64,000 nt of DNA from contig MU858050.1 in NCBI GenBank assembly GCA_033297075.1, forward strand, positions 310,001-374,000, read 5' to 3'. The translations under genes and the position numbers were made by a program. Each line of letters opens with the position of its first letter. Position 1 is the stretch's first letter. The notes beneath the pieces were generated by a model. The model made no database searches. It was not told the origin of the DNA and saw nothing but the letters and a program-made list of their open reading frames with translations. Origin of the DNA: Rhypophila decipiens (taxonomy: Eukaryota > Ascomycota > Sordariomycetes > Sordariales > Naviculisporaceae). Below are positions 10,835-20,815 of the stretch, in pieces.

Positions 10835-11286
10835 TCAACCCTCACGGTGGTGCTCCACACTGGTGCGCAATCCCTCTTCGACAAGGCGGTTGACGAGTTC
10901 CGGGTTGATGATGTCCTGGCGGAACCTTTCCTGCTGGAGAAGCTCCAGGTGCTTGAGAGTGGGTCCCGGGTATGTCAGGTACTTCAGGTAGGGAGGCCGG
11001 GTCCAGTACTGGAGGTAGGCCAGGTAGTTGACAAAGGCCGGCTCCGAGAGGTACTTGCGCGAGGCAAGATGGTTGAGGTACTGTGGATTGGCGAGAGACT
11101 GGACAAACTGCTGGAATGGTTAGTATTCGGTGTGCGAGGAACGTGGGGAAAAGAGACGCATACCTCTAGCTCAATCTCGAAGCGTGTGAAGCCGCCGTGC
11201 TTCGGCTCCTCGCCGTTGGCAGGCGGGGGAGGTGGCACGAGGTTCTCCATCGACGGGCTGCCGATGGACATTGGTCCTGAAGCCAT
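10835..11286 (-). CDS. MED31: Mediator complex subunit 31 (Soh1)
   Basis: Two exons (11164-11286, 10835-11107) give 131 aa. The intron is 56 nt with an ACTAAC branch and ends at the second AG of CAGCAG. That choice gives the family sequence [22 protein letters not shown]. The core continues with [21 protein letters not shown], then [18 protein letters not shown], the invariant block of Med31. Med31 sits in the middle module of Mediator and bridges activators and RNA polymerase II. The N-terminus before the core is a Pro-rich leader of about 30 residues, and the C-terminus is short. Confidence 0.95.
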
Positions 11287-11337
11287 TATGAGGCGAATGA
11301 GAGATGTGTTTGATGTTGTTGATTGATATTTGAATTG

Positions 11338-11343
11338 TTTATA
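11338..11343 (-). promoter_or_regulatory. TATAAA element upstream of MED31
   Basis: TATAAA on the minus strand lies 52 bp upstream of the MED31 start codon, a sensible core-promoter spacing if the leader is short. Confidence 0.35.
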
Positions 11344-12079
11344 ACAGCTGATGTGCTGTAGAGGTACGAGTGGTGTTTTGATTGTTGAGGTTGTAAAACG
11401 CGGGCCGTGAGAAGGAGTGGCGGAGTCTATTTATGTTGAGGGTCGGAGATCAAGACTCGAGAGTGATTGTGCACTTGAGATGATAAGGCAAAATACAACT
11501 GTTTGATCCGGTCTGGATTCTGAACATGATATGAAGAGGTACGGGGCGACCAGCTCATCAATGGCGCTACAGAAAATAAGGAAAAATACTATGGAGGTTT
11601 GATCAATTATCTGTAGATGACACTGGTCAAAGAGTTGGAGGAAGGTGCGCGCCCCCACGGGCTGCATGAGCCTCATCAGGTTGCTGACTGTTCTAACTTC
11701 AGCTGAGTGGCCAAAGTGGACCCACTACGTAGCCAACATCCACCGTACGTATAAGCTCTAACCCGTACACACTGTAAGAAAACCATCAACTGACGGTGGC
11801 CATGTAAATGGAGCTTGATTGCTATGTCTTCACTTTTTAACATACTCCTTGTAGTCAATCTCATCGGCAACTTTGAGACCAGTAATTTCTACCTGTTGAT
11901 CTTGTTTGAACCAAAAAGACTACATGGCTAGATAGGATAACGGTACATTCCCATGCATCTACCATTTATATCTCCTTCTCCCAGCTGTTGTTTTAGCCCG
12001 TTCCTCTCTTCATTCTTTTCAGAAAATTTAGTCCATAACTCAGTATGCCATTCATTTTCCCAGGACCCAAAGCCATGAA
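11344..12079. other. intergenic between MED31 and the 12.1-kb gene
   Basis: No supported gene; short open frames only, no repeat structure noticed. Confidence 0.4.
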
Positions 12080-12102
12080 TCATGTGAAAGGGTAAGGGGC
12101 CT

Positions 12103-13065
12103 TCACAGGGCACTCGTCGTCCACTTCTTGCCCGTTCCTAACCATTTCGCGTCGTTCCAGCACCCACTTCTTGTACCTCCTCCAGTACTAGAGCTTGAGG
12201 TTAGGTTGGTGAGTTTGGCAGATTTGCTCAACATCAAACGTCTTGTAATCTTGGCCGTTGACCGTAACACCAGGCGATCAAGGATGGATTCCCAAAGAAA
12301 CCTGCCGTATCTGATACTGTCATAGTCAAGGTTCAGCAGAATACCTAAGTACTTACTGAGAAGACCCGCGAGTGCCTCTTCAGCAGTCCGATCCCCTCGT
12401 GTGCCTTGCCATCTCATATACCTTTGTAGGAACATGGCTTCAGGTTGAGTGACGCTAGAGTGTATTGCTCCATCCGTGGGCGCCAAAAAATCAAGTACTA
12501 TGGTTCCGACGACAAAACGTGGCTTGTCGGGGTTCCTAGTACAATATCCAGGGCCGTATTCAAAGAGGCCCGCCAAGAGGGCATAAAATGCCCAGATGCC
12601 CCCTGGCGGCCCGCCACAACCGCCTTGAAAGGAGACCGAGTCCGCAAACCGATCGTCCAAGTCGGGAGTGGGCTCGAAGAGCCGAAAGGTACAGGATACA
12701 GTCTCGATGTACTGTTGTTTTGGCATCTTGGAAATTGACCATGTAGTCCAGAGACCGTATGTCTTGATATTCATCACGTCGAGGTGATATCTCTGCGGGA
12801 CCGCCTCGAGACAAAATTTGACCTCTTCGTGGAGCTGATGGTTGACAAGCATCATGTTGAGGACGGGGTTTATTGGAGGCCGCTGCCAAATGCCGTTACT
12901 TCCGAAGTAACGACCACCTGGCTTAAGGAGACGATAGTCTTGTTGGCTGACTGAAGGAAAGGATGGCGGGTCCGACGGTGTATGGGCGAGGATATTGATG
13001 ATTATTTGCCGAACTTGGACTGGCACGGCCATCAACCCCGGCTTGGGTTCTTGTTCATTGTCCAT
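12103..13065 (-). CDS. fungal conserved protein of unknown function with apparently broken C-terminus
   Basis: The open frame codes 320 aa. The start region (VPVQVRQIIINILAH, then MMLVNHQLHEEV) resembles the N-terminal helix pair seen in fungal F-box-like or 'hypothetical protein' families. A conserved-looking core follows (RFVVGTIVLDFLAPTDGA, MFLQRYMRWQG, YGRFLWESILDRL). After ILDRL the reading frame stops looking like protein of this type. The neighbouring frame continues with VNGQDYKTFDVEQICQTHQ, a TAG at 12188-12190, then YWRRYKKWVLERREM and a stop at 12080-12082. So a one-base loss near 12268-12275 plus a nonsense change best explain the 3' end. It could be a pseudogene, a truncated but working allele, or an assembly error. 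Function unknown. Confidence 0.55.
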   Translation of the reverse strand: MDNEQEPKPGLMAVPVQVRQIIINILAHTPSDPPSFPSVSQQDYRLLKPGGRYFGSNGIWQRPPINPVLNMMLVNHQLHEEVKFCLEAVPQRYHLDVMNIKTYGLWTTWSISKMPKQQYIETVSCTFRLFEPTPDLDDRFADSVSFQGGCGGPPGGIWAFYALLAGLFEYGPGYCTRNPDKPRFVVGTIVLDFLAPTDGAIHSSVTQPEAMFLQRYMRWQGTRGDRTAEEALAGLLSKYLGILLNLDYDSIRYGRFLWESILDRLVLRSTAKITRRLMLSKSAKLTNLTSSSSTGGGTRSGCWNDAKWLGTGKKWTTSAL

Positions 13066-14118
13066 TTCCGTATAGCGAGCCCGATCAAGGCTGGAGTTCT
13101 TTTTGATGATACTGCTTTGCTCGCGATGGCTTCACGAATTATTGGGGAGGTAAAGAGGAGGTGCAAATGTGATTCGTGCCCAGGGCTAAATACCTAAACG
13201 TAAACCCCAAAAAGGAGAAACCTAGTTTCTTCAAAATTTGAGTTCAACACCAAGTGAACACAAGCCTTGAAAGCCATTTTATCCATCTTGTTGGGGGATG
13301 GCGGAAGTTTAGAGTCTGGTTTTTTTCTGGCCTGAATCTTGAAGTCAAGGCCAATACTTTGGTCTTCTTTATATGAGAGCTTCGGTTTTGTCGACAGTCG
13401 TTCGAATGAACCTCGCCAGACGTGGAATTATTTCAGAATGCCTGATCTTTTCATAAAAGTTGTTTGAGCTTTGAGAACTGGATGTTGACATTGCATTGTC
13501 CACACTGGGGCAAGTTCGCCAGTCCCTGTCAGTGCTGTCACTCCACTGAACCTTCCCGCCTCAATGGGATTCAGCCTGCCAGTTCAGGCACAGATTCTTA
13601 GTCCTTGCGCTAAGACTCCACTACTTCCGCCTTCCAAAACACACTCAGCCGGCAGGCCTGCAGACTCCATCTCCCGATTGTGTAAGCACTTTCAGAACCT
13701 CCAGTTGTCAGGCAGAAAAAACCACGACGATTAATGCCATTCCTCCCAGCGCATGACAAAAGCTAGGCGTTGCAGTACGAGGGACGTCTTCTATGCTTCT
13801 CCCTCCTTGTGCACTTTTGTTTCGAGTGTATTCAGGGTTGCAAAGTGCTCAGAACCTACAGCAGGTGTCAGGCGATGGTGAACAATTGATTTCATTCGCT
13901 TTCTCTTCCCAAGAGACACCCGATCAATAGCATCGACACTTTGACGGTTTTTGCTCTCCCCCAAAAGTCGTCATCCTAATAAAGTTTGCCTCACCTCAGC
14001 TTGGTGTCGGCCAGCCTGTTGCTCCACGACGATCGATCTCTCCCCAACCTCACATTTGCACAAACCTCACATTGGGTTTTCCTGGCTTTAGGAAAAGACC
14101 AAACTTGCGACAGTCGTC
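13066..14118. other. divergent intergenic region
   Basis: No gene supported. It separates the divergent 12.1-kb gene and the Sgf11-like gene and should hold both promoters. No clear motif picked out. Confidence 0.4.
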
Positions 14119-15418
14119 ATGTCGTCAGATCCGAATACTACGACCACTGGCAAGGCGGGCGTCATTGTCGCTTCGCCGGATGCAGACAGCATGGACAAGC
14201 TTGTGAGTACTCATTTCACCAAGGATTTCCTTCATTGCATACATTGTTGGATTGTTCGAACCAAGTTACTAATACCGATTGTCTCTGCTTCAGGCCCATT
14301 CGGTGCTCGACGACTTATTATACAACATTGTTCACGACCTCCTGATCAAAGTCCACCGAGACGAGAAGATGGCGCGCGCGACAACAGCTGCCATTAAGGT
14401 TGAGAAGCTGGCCGCTGACACATTAGAATCTTCTACCCCCGACGGAAAGCCGGATGTTCGAGTCGAGACTGACGCGGCGATATACGAGGATGGAAAAGTC
14501 CTTCTCAGGGGGAATCCTCTAAAGACGACCAAGGAGATCCTATGCCCGAAATGCCACCTTCCGAGGCTACTCTACCCTACCGACGGAAAGGGTGCTAGAA
14601 AGCCCGATCCAGGCGTCATTTACTGCAAGAAGCACCCCTTTATCGACAAGCCAGGCTACGATATTTACGGCCAGACGTGGGTAGCTCCCGGTCCCGGACG
14701 AGGCAAGAAGAAGAAGGACATGGAGAAAAAGCTGGATCCGAACGACCCGAGTTCCCCGGCAGCGGTAGATGGAGGTAGCGCCAAGGACCGCCCACCCAAT
14801 GTACTCAGCTTCCCTAGTGCGACATGTTCCAAGTGCAAGAGGTGTATTCTAGTAACACGATTGAACAATCACATGGGATCTTGCATTGGCAACAGTGGTC
14901 GGAACGCCAGTAGGGCTGCAGCGCAAAAGATTAGCAACGGAGGCAGTAATGGTGGAAGCCAGAACAACGACAACACGCCGCCAGGAAGCCAAAAAGGAAC
15001 CCCTCTCCCTGGAAGCCGCGCCGCCAGTCCTAGGAAGCGAGACGCGGAAGAGCTGTTCGACGAGGATGCTGCAGAGGAATCGGATCCGTCCAACCCTAAA
15101 AAGAAGAAAGTCAAGCCCAACGCCCTGACCAAGAAGGTCATTCTCAAGACTAAGGCACCTGTTAAGAAGGAGAAGGTCAGAGCCAGTTCCCTGCTCAACG
15201 TGGAGCAGAAAGTTGGCGATGACGAGCCGGGCAAGAGCTCGACAGTCCAAGTGGCTCCCAAGAAGAGCACGCCAAAGGGCCCGTCACCTGCCAAAAAGGT
15301 CAGCAAAGTCAACCTGAACGCGAAGCCTCCTCTTCAGGCAGCAGCTCCAAAGAAGATCAAGAGAGACCGGGATATGGAGTCTGAATCCTCCGGGACATTA
15401 TCTTCACCACCCCAATAG
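14119..15418 (+). CDS. SGF11: SAGA deubiquitinase-module protein, Sgf11-like
   Basis: Two exons (14119-14202, 14294-15418) give 402 aa. After the splice the protein reads AHSVLDDLLYNIVHDLLIKV followed by HRDEK. This matches the N-terminal helix of Sgf11, which threads through the Ubp8 deubiquitinase module. A Cys-rich segment follows (ILCPKCHLPRLLYP...VIYCKKHP). Around residue 235 is CSKCKRCILVTRLNNHMGSC, a C-x2-C...H-x3-C zinc finger of the Sgf11/ATXN7 kind. The last ~150 residues are Lys/Pro/Ser-rich and look disordered with several basic nuclear-localisation-like clusters. Sgf11 anchors Ubp8 to SAGA and helps remove ubiquitin from histone H2B. Yeast Sgf11 has only ~100 aa, so this is a much enlarged version; a related SAGA or nuclear zinc-finger protein is the alternative. 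Confidence 0.7.
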
Positions 15419-16621
15419 TTATGGCGATTGGTCGGGTGTATCTTAACTCTCGCCATCTCCTTCTTGGACCTCAAGATACCCCTCTTTCTTTTTCTTGTCA
15501 TCATATCGCATATTATTATCCGCCATACATTGCTCCCCAACCCTCCCTGAAGCGGCTATCTACACAACACCGTGGAAGAGGTCTGTTGGTGAGCAAGTGG
15601 ATGGATCAGCGAAGAAGAGATTTCTAGCAATCTCGAGCGTTATATATTCTACTTGTTAGGTATAGCGCAACTACTTTACATCACCGTAGTTACATAGCGG
15701 GCTGCATTCCGTCTTCCACAGGAAAGGGGAGAATAACATAAAAGAACTTTGCATAAAGCCATGGTTCCTTTTTTCTTTTTACCCAGGGGCCAGGCTGGAC
15801 AGGAGTTCTTTCTGCATTTTTCTTTCCTTCCCCAAGATCATAAAAAGGGGCCGTCGGGCAACTACCCTCGGAAATGGGAAGGTCCTGGTCGGAGTTCAAG
15901 GATTCTTCTTTTTTTTTTTTTTTTTTTTGCTTTTCTGTTCTCACCTTGGGTCGGCTGGAATGGATGGCGTTTTCTTTTTCGAGGGCGGTTAGGGGGCTTT
16001 TCTTTGCTTGTTCATTCACAAGTCTCGGAATTGACTTGGTTTGAGGTCAATATGACCATCCATCCATTCAGAATACCACGGACCTACCTACCTACTCGGT
16101 ACCTTGTGGCTGTATTACTTTGTACAAAAGAAATCTTTGTCTACAATGCATCATTGGCATCCATCGATCGTGTGCGTCTTGTCCAAGTGAAAGGTGCAGT
16201 ATATGAGGATAAGGCGTTTGCAGCTCAAGCTAGAGCTTGCCACCTGCTGGGGGAAGAGAGAGGAGTGAAGGGGCGTCTAGTCGGTCTGACAGAGAACTCG
16301 CTTGTGTATATGATTTGCTGGTATCTACCAAAAAACCTTCTTGATTCCCACCAAGTGACAGACTTGTTGGGCAGGCAGACAGTGCAGTGCATGAAACCTC
16401 TACTCAAATAATCAACCTCCGTGACCTGATGATATCCACTAGGTATAGAGGAGAGGAGGAGACCTACTGACTAGGTACCAAGATGCTTTTCCAGTACCTA
16501 ATAATAGGCCATATATCATCGCTCCCCACGAGTTTCCAATGTCCCCTGTGCCATGTTCGTCCGTTCCTTCCTTTTCACACATCTCACACACACAAGTATG
16601 AACATTCACCAAACTAAAAAT
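15419..16621. other. region between convergent Sgf11-like and cyclophilin genes
   Basis: No supported gene. It holds a 20-T run at 15909-15928 and C/T-rich tracts, probably 3' UTR sequence of one or both convergent genes. ORFs through it are low-complexity. Confidence 0.4.
15909..15928. repeat. poly(T) tract, 20 T
   Basis: A homopolymer of twenty T between the two convergent genes. It is prone to length variation. Confidence 0.9.
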
Positions 16622-16915
16622 TCAAAGATCATCCTCCACAGGCCTCGCCTTGACGATGCGTATCTCCTCACTCGGCCGATCCTCCTTGTCGGTCGGGACG
16701 AGCCCCATCCGCCTGACGACGCCCATGCCGCTCTGGACCCGGCCAAAGATGGTGTGCTTCCCATCGAGCCAGGGGGTCGGGGCCAGAGTGATAAAGAACT
16801 GGCTGCCGTTGGAGTTGGGGCCTGCGTTGGCCATGCTTAGAATTCCTGCTCCGGTGTCTGTTTTATTTGCGTATACAAGTTAGTTCTTGGACTGGGTATT
16901 CTTTTTTCCCTTGTT

Positions 16916-16977
<62 letters not shown>

Positions 16978-17422
16978 GTGCTGACTGGATGGATGGAAAG
17001 TGAAAGCCAGAGCAAAAGAAAAAAAAAACATACGCTTCAGACCGGGGTCAATCTCATCCTCAAACTTGTCACCGTAGATACTCGACCCGCCACGCCCCGT
17101 CCCGGTGGGATCACCTCCCTGGATCATGAAATCTCGGATGACCCGGTGGAAAATCGTGCCGTCATAGTAGCCTCGCTGGGCTAAAGTCGCAAAGTTATTG
17201 CATGTCCTGGGGGCGTGTTGGTAATAGAGTTCTACTACGATTGTGCCCTTTACGTTATTAAGCAAGATTATATTAGCAGCTTGTATAGCCAGTTGGAGTC
17301 CGTTGTGGGATTTAGAAAAGGTAGTGAATGGTAAATGGGAATGCTAGATTTTTAGGAAAGCCAAAACGTACCATTGAGGTCTCGAGAGCAACCTCGTGGA
17401 CCGGCGGTAGAATAGAGACCAT
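16622..17422 (-). CDS. CYP1: peptidyl-prolyl cis-trans isomerase, PPIL1/Cyp1 type
   Basis: Three exons (17372-17422, 17034-17247, 16622-16857) give 166 aa, the exact size of human PPIL1. The cyclophilin core is complete: [15 protein letters not shown] with the catalytic Arg, [19 protein letters not shown] with the Trp and His of the proline pocket, and IFGRV. Splicing the second intron gives [20 protein letters not shown], the family consensus, across the join. PPIL1-type cyclophilins are small single-domain proteins tied to the spliceosome through the Prp45/SKIP protein. The second intron is 176 nt and contains fifteen tandem CCTG units (CAGG on the coding strand). Confidence 0.95.
16917..16976. 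repeat. (CCTG)15 tetranucleotide microsatellite in an intron
   Basis: Fifteen uninterrupted CCTG units lie inside the second intron of the cyclophilin gene; the pre-mRNA carries (CAGG)15. The intron splice sites on both sides look normal. Confidence 0.95.
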
Positions 17423-18392
17423 ATTGAGTGAGAGAGTCTGATGCTGTGAGACTGAAAATGAGACTCGAAATCTCTCGTGCCCCGATTGTCGTGTGATTTC
17501 TTAATTTCTTGTTCTTTTTGCTGTTCTATTTAGATTGTTAACAAGATTTATGTGCGGCCGCTCAGTTAAAACTCGTCTTTATTGTCGTCGTCGTTACAAG
17601 TTGTTTGTTACTGGATCTGGTGTTTGTCGATGAGAATGTTACAGTTGTACCCAGAGCTGAGATGAAGTTGGATGGTGGACCGGTACAGTGCTTTTAATTG
17701 AAGGTATGCACTGTTTTACGGCAGTTGACCCCGCAATCATCACAGTGTCAATCCATCACTGTCACCCATCACAGAGGAACTACATCATTTGAGCTGGTTC
17801 ATGTATGAGCAATGAGAGTAACACTTAAACTGACTAACAAGGCTGTATGGGACTGGACAACAGCCAATTAATCCCTTCCGCCTGCCTATGGACCATTGGC
17901 TGGCCGCCATGGCCTGAAATCTCACGAGGCATCGTCGGACGACCAGCCCATGGGACGGAACCTCAAGCAAGGTCAGTTCGAGGTAGTGGTCCAAAGGGAG
18001 CAAAAGATTCAAGATATCACTGCCATCAGTCACCCTTGCCTGGAAATGGTAGACCTCGACAGCACCGCGGCCGCCTAGTAAGTCATTCCTTATTAACTAA
18101 CCGCACAAACGGCCGCCAACCCCATCAAAATATCAGTACCTAGCTCCAACTGAGTCGACCTTGCAAAACGAACCAACTCGAAGCCTCATAACAAAACAGG
18201 ACACCATCCGTTTCTTTTTTGATATCCTTTGACCGCCTTCTTACAAGCAGGTAAGCTGAACAAGACCATGTAAACCCGATCCTGCAGAACATCCAAAGAG
18301 TTCAACCTTCAAAAACGTTGAAAATCGTATTACTCAAACAGCAAAGAATACACCGTCATATAGAGACATGGGGCATCATTCCGCGCCCAAAC
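17423..18392. other. intergenic between cyclophilin and CFEM genes
   Basis: No gene supported. It should contain the cyclophilin promoter and the CFEM gene 3' UTR. Confidence 0.4.
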
Positions 18393-18954
18393 TTAGAGGG
18401 CAGCGACAGCTCCCAACATCGCAGCAAGACCGAAGGCAATAGGCGTGGCAGCAGCGTTGTTACCAGTGGCAGTCGTGGTCTGGGGAGCAATGGCTCCGGT
18501 TCCGGTTCCGGTAGGAGTAGGCGTGGCATTGCTACCGGTACCGGTGGGGGTGGTTTCGCCTCCGCCGGCTGTCGCGCTGTACTTGGAGCACTGGGCGGAA
18601 CCGGCAGACTGGGCCTGGATGAGGTCCGCTTGGTTCGCAGTGCACGCCTTGAGTAGACACGGGAAGGCCGAGGTGCCGATCGCCGTCTGCGTGGGACCGC
18701 ACTGGCAGCCTACGTCCGAAGGTGCGCAGCCGGCGGCGCTGATGGCTGAGATTAGGCAGGAGGTCTGTTATGATGATGGAGTTAGCTTGGCTGTTTGTTA
18801 TGTTTCGGGGTACGATTGCTGATGTATTGAGTCCCAATGGCTGAGATTAGGGCAGACCGGGAGGGATTGAACATACCGCGCAAGCTGGTTGACCCTCCAT
18901 GTTCTGGGCCATGACGGCGCCGACAAGAGCGAGGACGATAGTGGCGGCCTTCAT
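18393..18954 (-). CDS. CFEM-domain secreted protein, probably GPI-anchored
   Basis: Two exons (18877-18954, 18393-18764) give 149 aa. A signal peptide, MKAATIVLALVGAVMA, is followed by a CFEM domain with all eight cysteines (PAC, TSC, AGC, VGCQC, FPC, KAC, AQC). The segment GCAPSDVGCQC keeps the Asp that binds haem iron in haem-relay CFEM proteins such as Csa2. A Thr/Gly/Pro-rich linker leads to a hydrophobic C-terminus (IAFGLAAMLGAVAAL) typical of GPI attachment. CFEM proteins work at the cell surface in haem uptake, wall structure, adhesion, or as effectors in plant pathogens. Which role applies here cannot be told. The intron sits between cysteines 1 and 2. Confidence 0.93.
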
Positions 18955-20815
18955 TGTGAGAGATTGAGCTGGGAATTCAGTATATGACTTTGAGAGCTTG
19001 AGCAAAACGTTGTTCTGTACGAGGTGAGAGTTGTCGTAAGGTGTAAGTTGTTGGCTGGAATGAAAGAAGATGAGGAAGAAGAGAAGAAGGAGGGGGGAGG
19101 CAGAGGTCAAAGAAAAAGGGTGGCAGCCAACAAAACATTTATTATCGAGATTGAGCGAGCACCTTTCCGGCAAACAACAGCCCATCAAACGACGACAACC
19201 ACCACAGCTCTTCACCCAATTGGAACCTATAACATCGCTAGCTCCTCGCGAGCAAGGGCAGCTGCACCCCTGCTGAAGTCTGGTTACCACCCTCTCGGGG
19301 CTTCCCACTGCTTCCCCAAGCCAGGGGCGTGTCTGCTGAAGTTCATGTTCCTGCTCTGTCTTCCAAAACCTTGCCTGATTCGCTGGAGGGCCATTTCTCG
19401 CCCCTTGCTAGTTGGGGGGCGACAGGGTGACTTCTGCCGTTCAGAAGGACAGGACAGGGGACTGCCCAGCCCGCAGTCGATCCAATCCAGCCCGCCAGCA
19501 ACGCCCCCGCATTGCATCCACCCGGGCGGCCCAGCTCGCTCCACCCAAGCAGCATATCCCCCGGAAAGAGCTTGGATGAGTTCCTTGGCATCTTGTTGAA
19601 GGATGCTTTGAGCAACTGGCTTCAGCTGTCAAGTACCTATATCAGTATCAGTGTAGATGTTTAGTGTCACTATCCCAACTACACATGTATCGTCGTGCGC
19701 AGATTCAGCTACCTAGGCAGTGTAAGTGTAGCGTATGACACATCTACCGGTAGATCCTGTCTGTTCCCGTTCGTTTTTCATGGGCCGCTCCCGTGGGTTT
19801 GACCGGCAGGGCCGTTTGCGTATCTGTACAACAACGGTGGGCTTTGCGTCAGCTCAATCATGGACGGATACTCGTGCCTCGCTTCCCGATCCGCGTTATC
19901 CAAGGACTAGAACTAGTGTACGTACATATTTGACAGCTTCAACTTGGCAGCCTCGCTACTTGTACTCACAGAGATTTATCACTCTGTCTAAAAGACATAT
20001 CGGCTAGTTTAGTAGAGCCGTCGCGAGCTGCATCATCTCGGCGATGCTCAAGCAAGTTGCTGACATCTACTTCTCTGTCCCGTATGTACGTGATAGGGAT
20101 ACAGGCGCACTATTGCTGACTTCTCATGCTGTCCCACCCCAAACATAATCCTTTGAAGCTTCTATTCTGCTGACCCAATACGCCTAGGCCCTTTAGTGCT
20201 CCCGTCCGTGCCTCTTGTGAGGATCGTATAGAGGAACAACCACCCTATATACCCTCATACGTACTATACATACCATTTACTTGATTGGATCTTCCAATCA
20301 AGTCTAGTTGCTCTTTTGGGCTATGTTACGTAGTGGTGTGGTATGTCACGATCGTTACACCTCTCATACCATATAAAACCGACGCTGAGCCGCATGTTGG
20401 CTTGGAAAATCGAATGAAATGCTCTATAGCGCCTATGCCGGGCGGGAACGAGCCGTCGCAGCTTTATGATGAACACACCCATAACTCAAGACTCGGATTA
20501 TCCTTAACTACTTTCTTCGCCCCCAATGACGTAAAGGAGCGAGCTGTGCCGTGTTGGCCAACCCGAGCAAATGTTGCACTGGTTCTAGTCCTTTTGCGAG
20601 AGATCTTCATTGTTTCAGCGGCGGCCTCGAACCAACACATAGCACAGGGGACCACCAAATACGTCAGGTTGAATAAGTGCCATGAACTGATTGGCCACAA
20701 TCAAAGTCTCGTCACCAAAACAATCAACCCAAGGCAATTCCAAAAAGACTCTGATGGATATCCTATTGACGAACTACCTATCCGCACATGCAGTCTTTCT
20801 GCCCTACCTCACTAA
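18955..20815. other. intergenic, no gene seen
   Basis: 1.9 kb between the CFEM start and the end of the oxysterol-binding protein gene. Open frames (19024-19599 plus, 20285-20815 plus) show no domain or signal peptide. No repeat recognised. Confidence 0.4.

Noticed and set aside
12327..12370. Possible 40-nt intron (GTAAGT...GACAG) in the 12.1-kb gene
   Set aside because: It would remove residues that fit the family pattern (YLGILLNLDYD), is too short for this genome, and does not lead into the good downstream frame.
16867..17184. Open frame through the CCTG repeat giving a CLPA-repeat peptide
   Set aside because: It is a shadow of the cyclophilin intron on the opposite strand.
20285..20815. 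176-codon plus-strand open frame
   Set aside because: No recognisable domain; ends in the 3' end of the opposite-strand oxysterol-binding protein gene.
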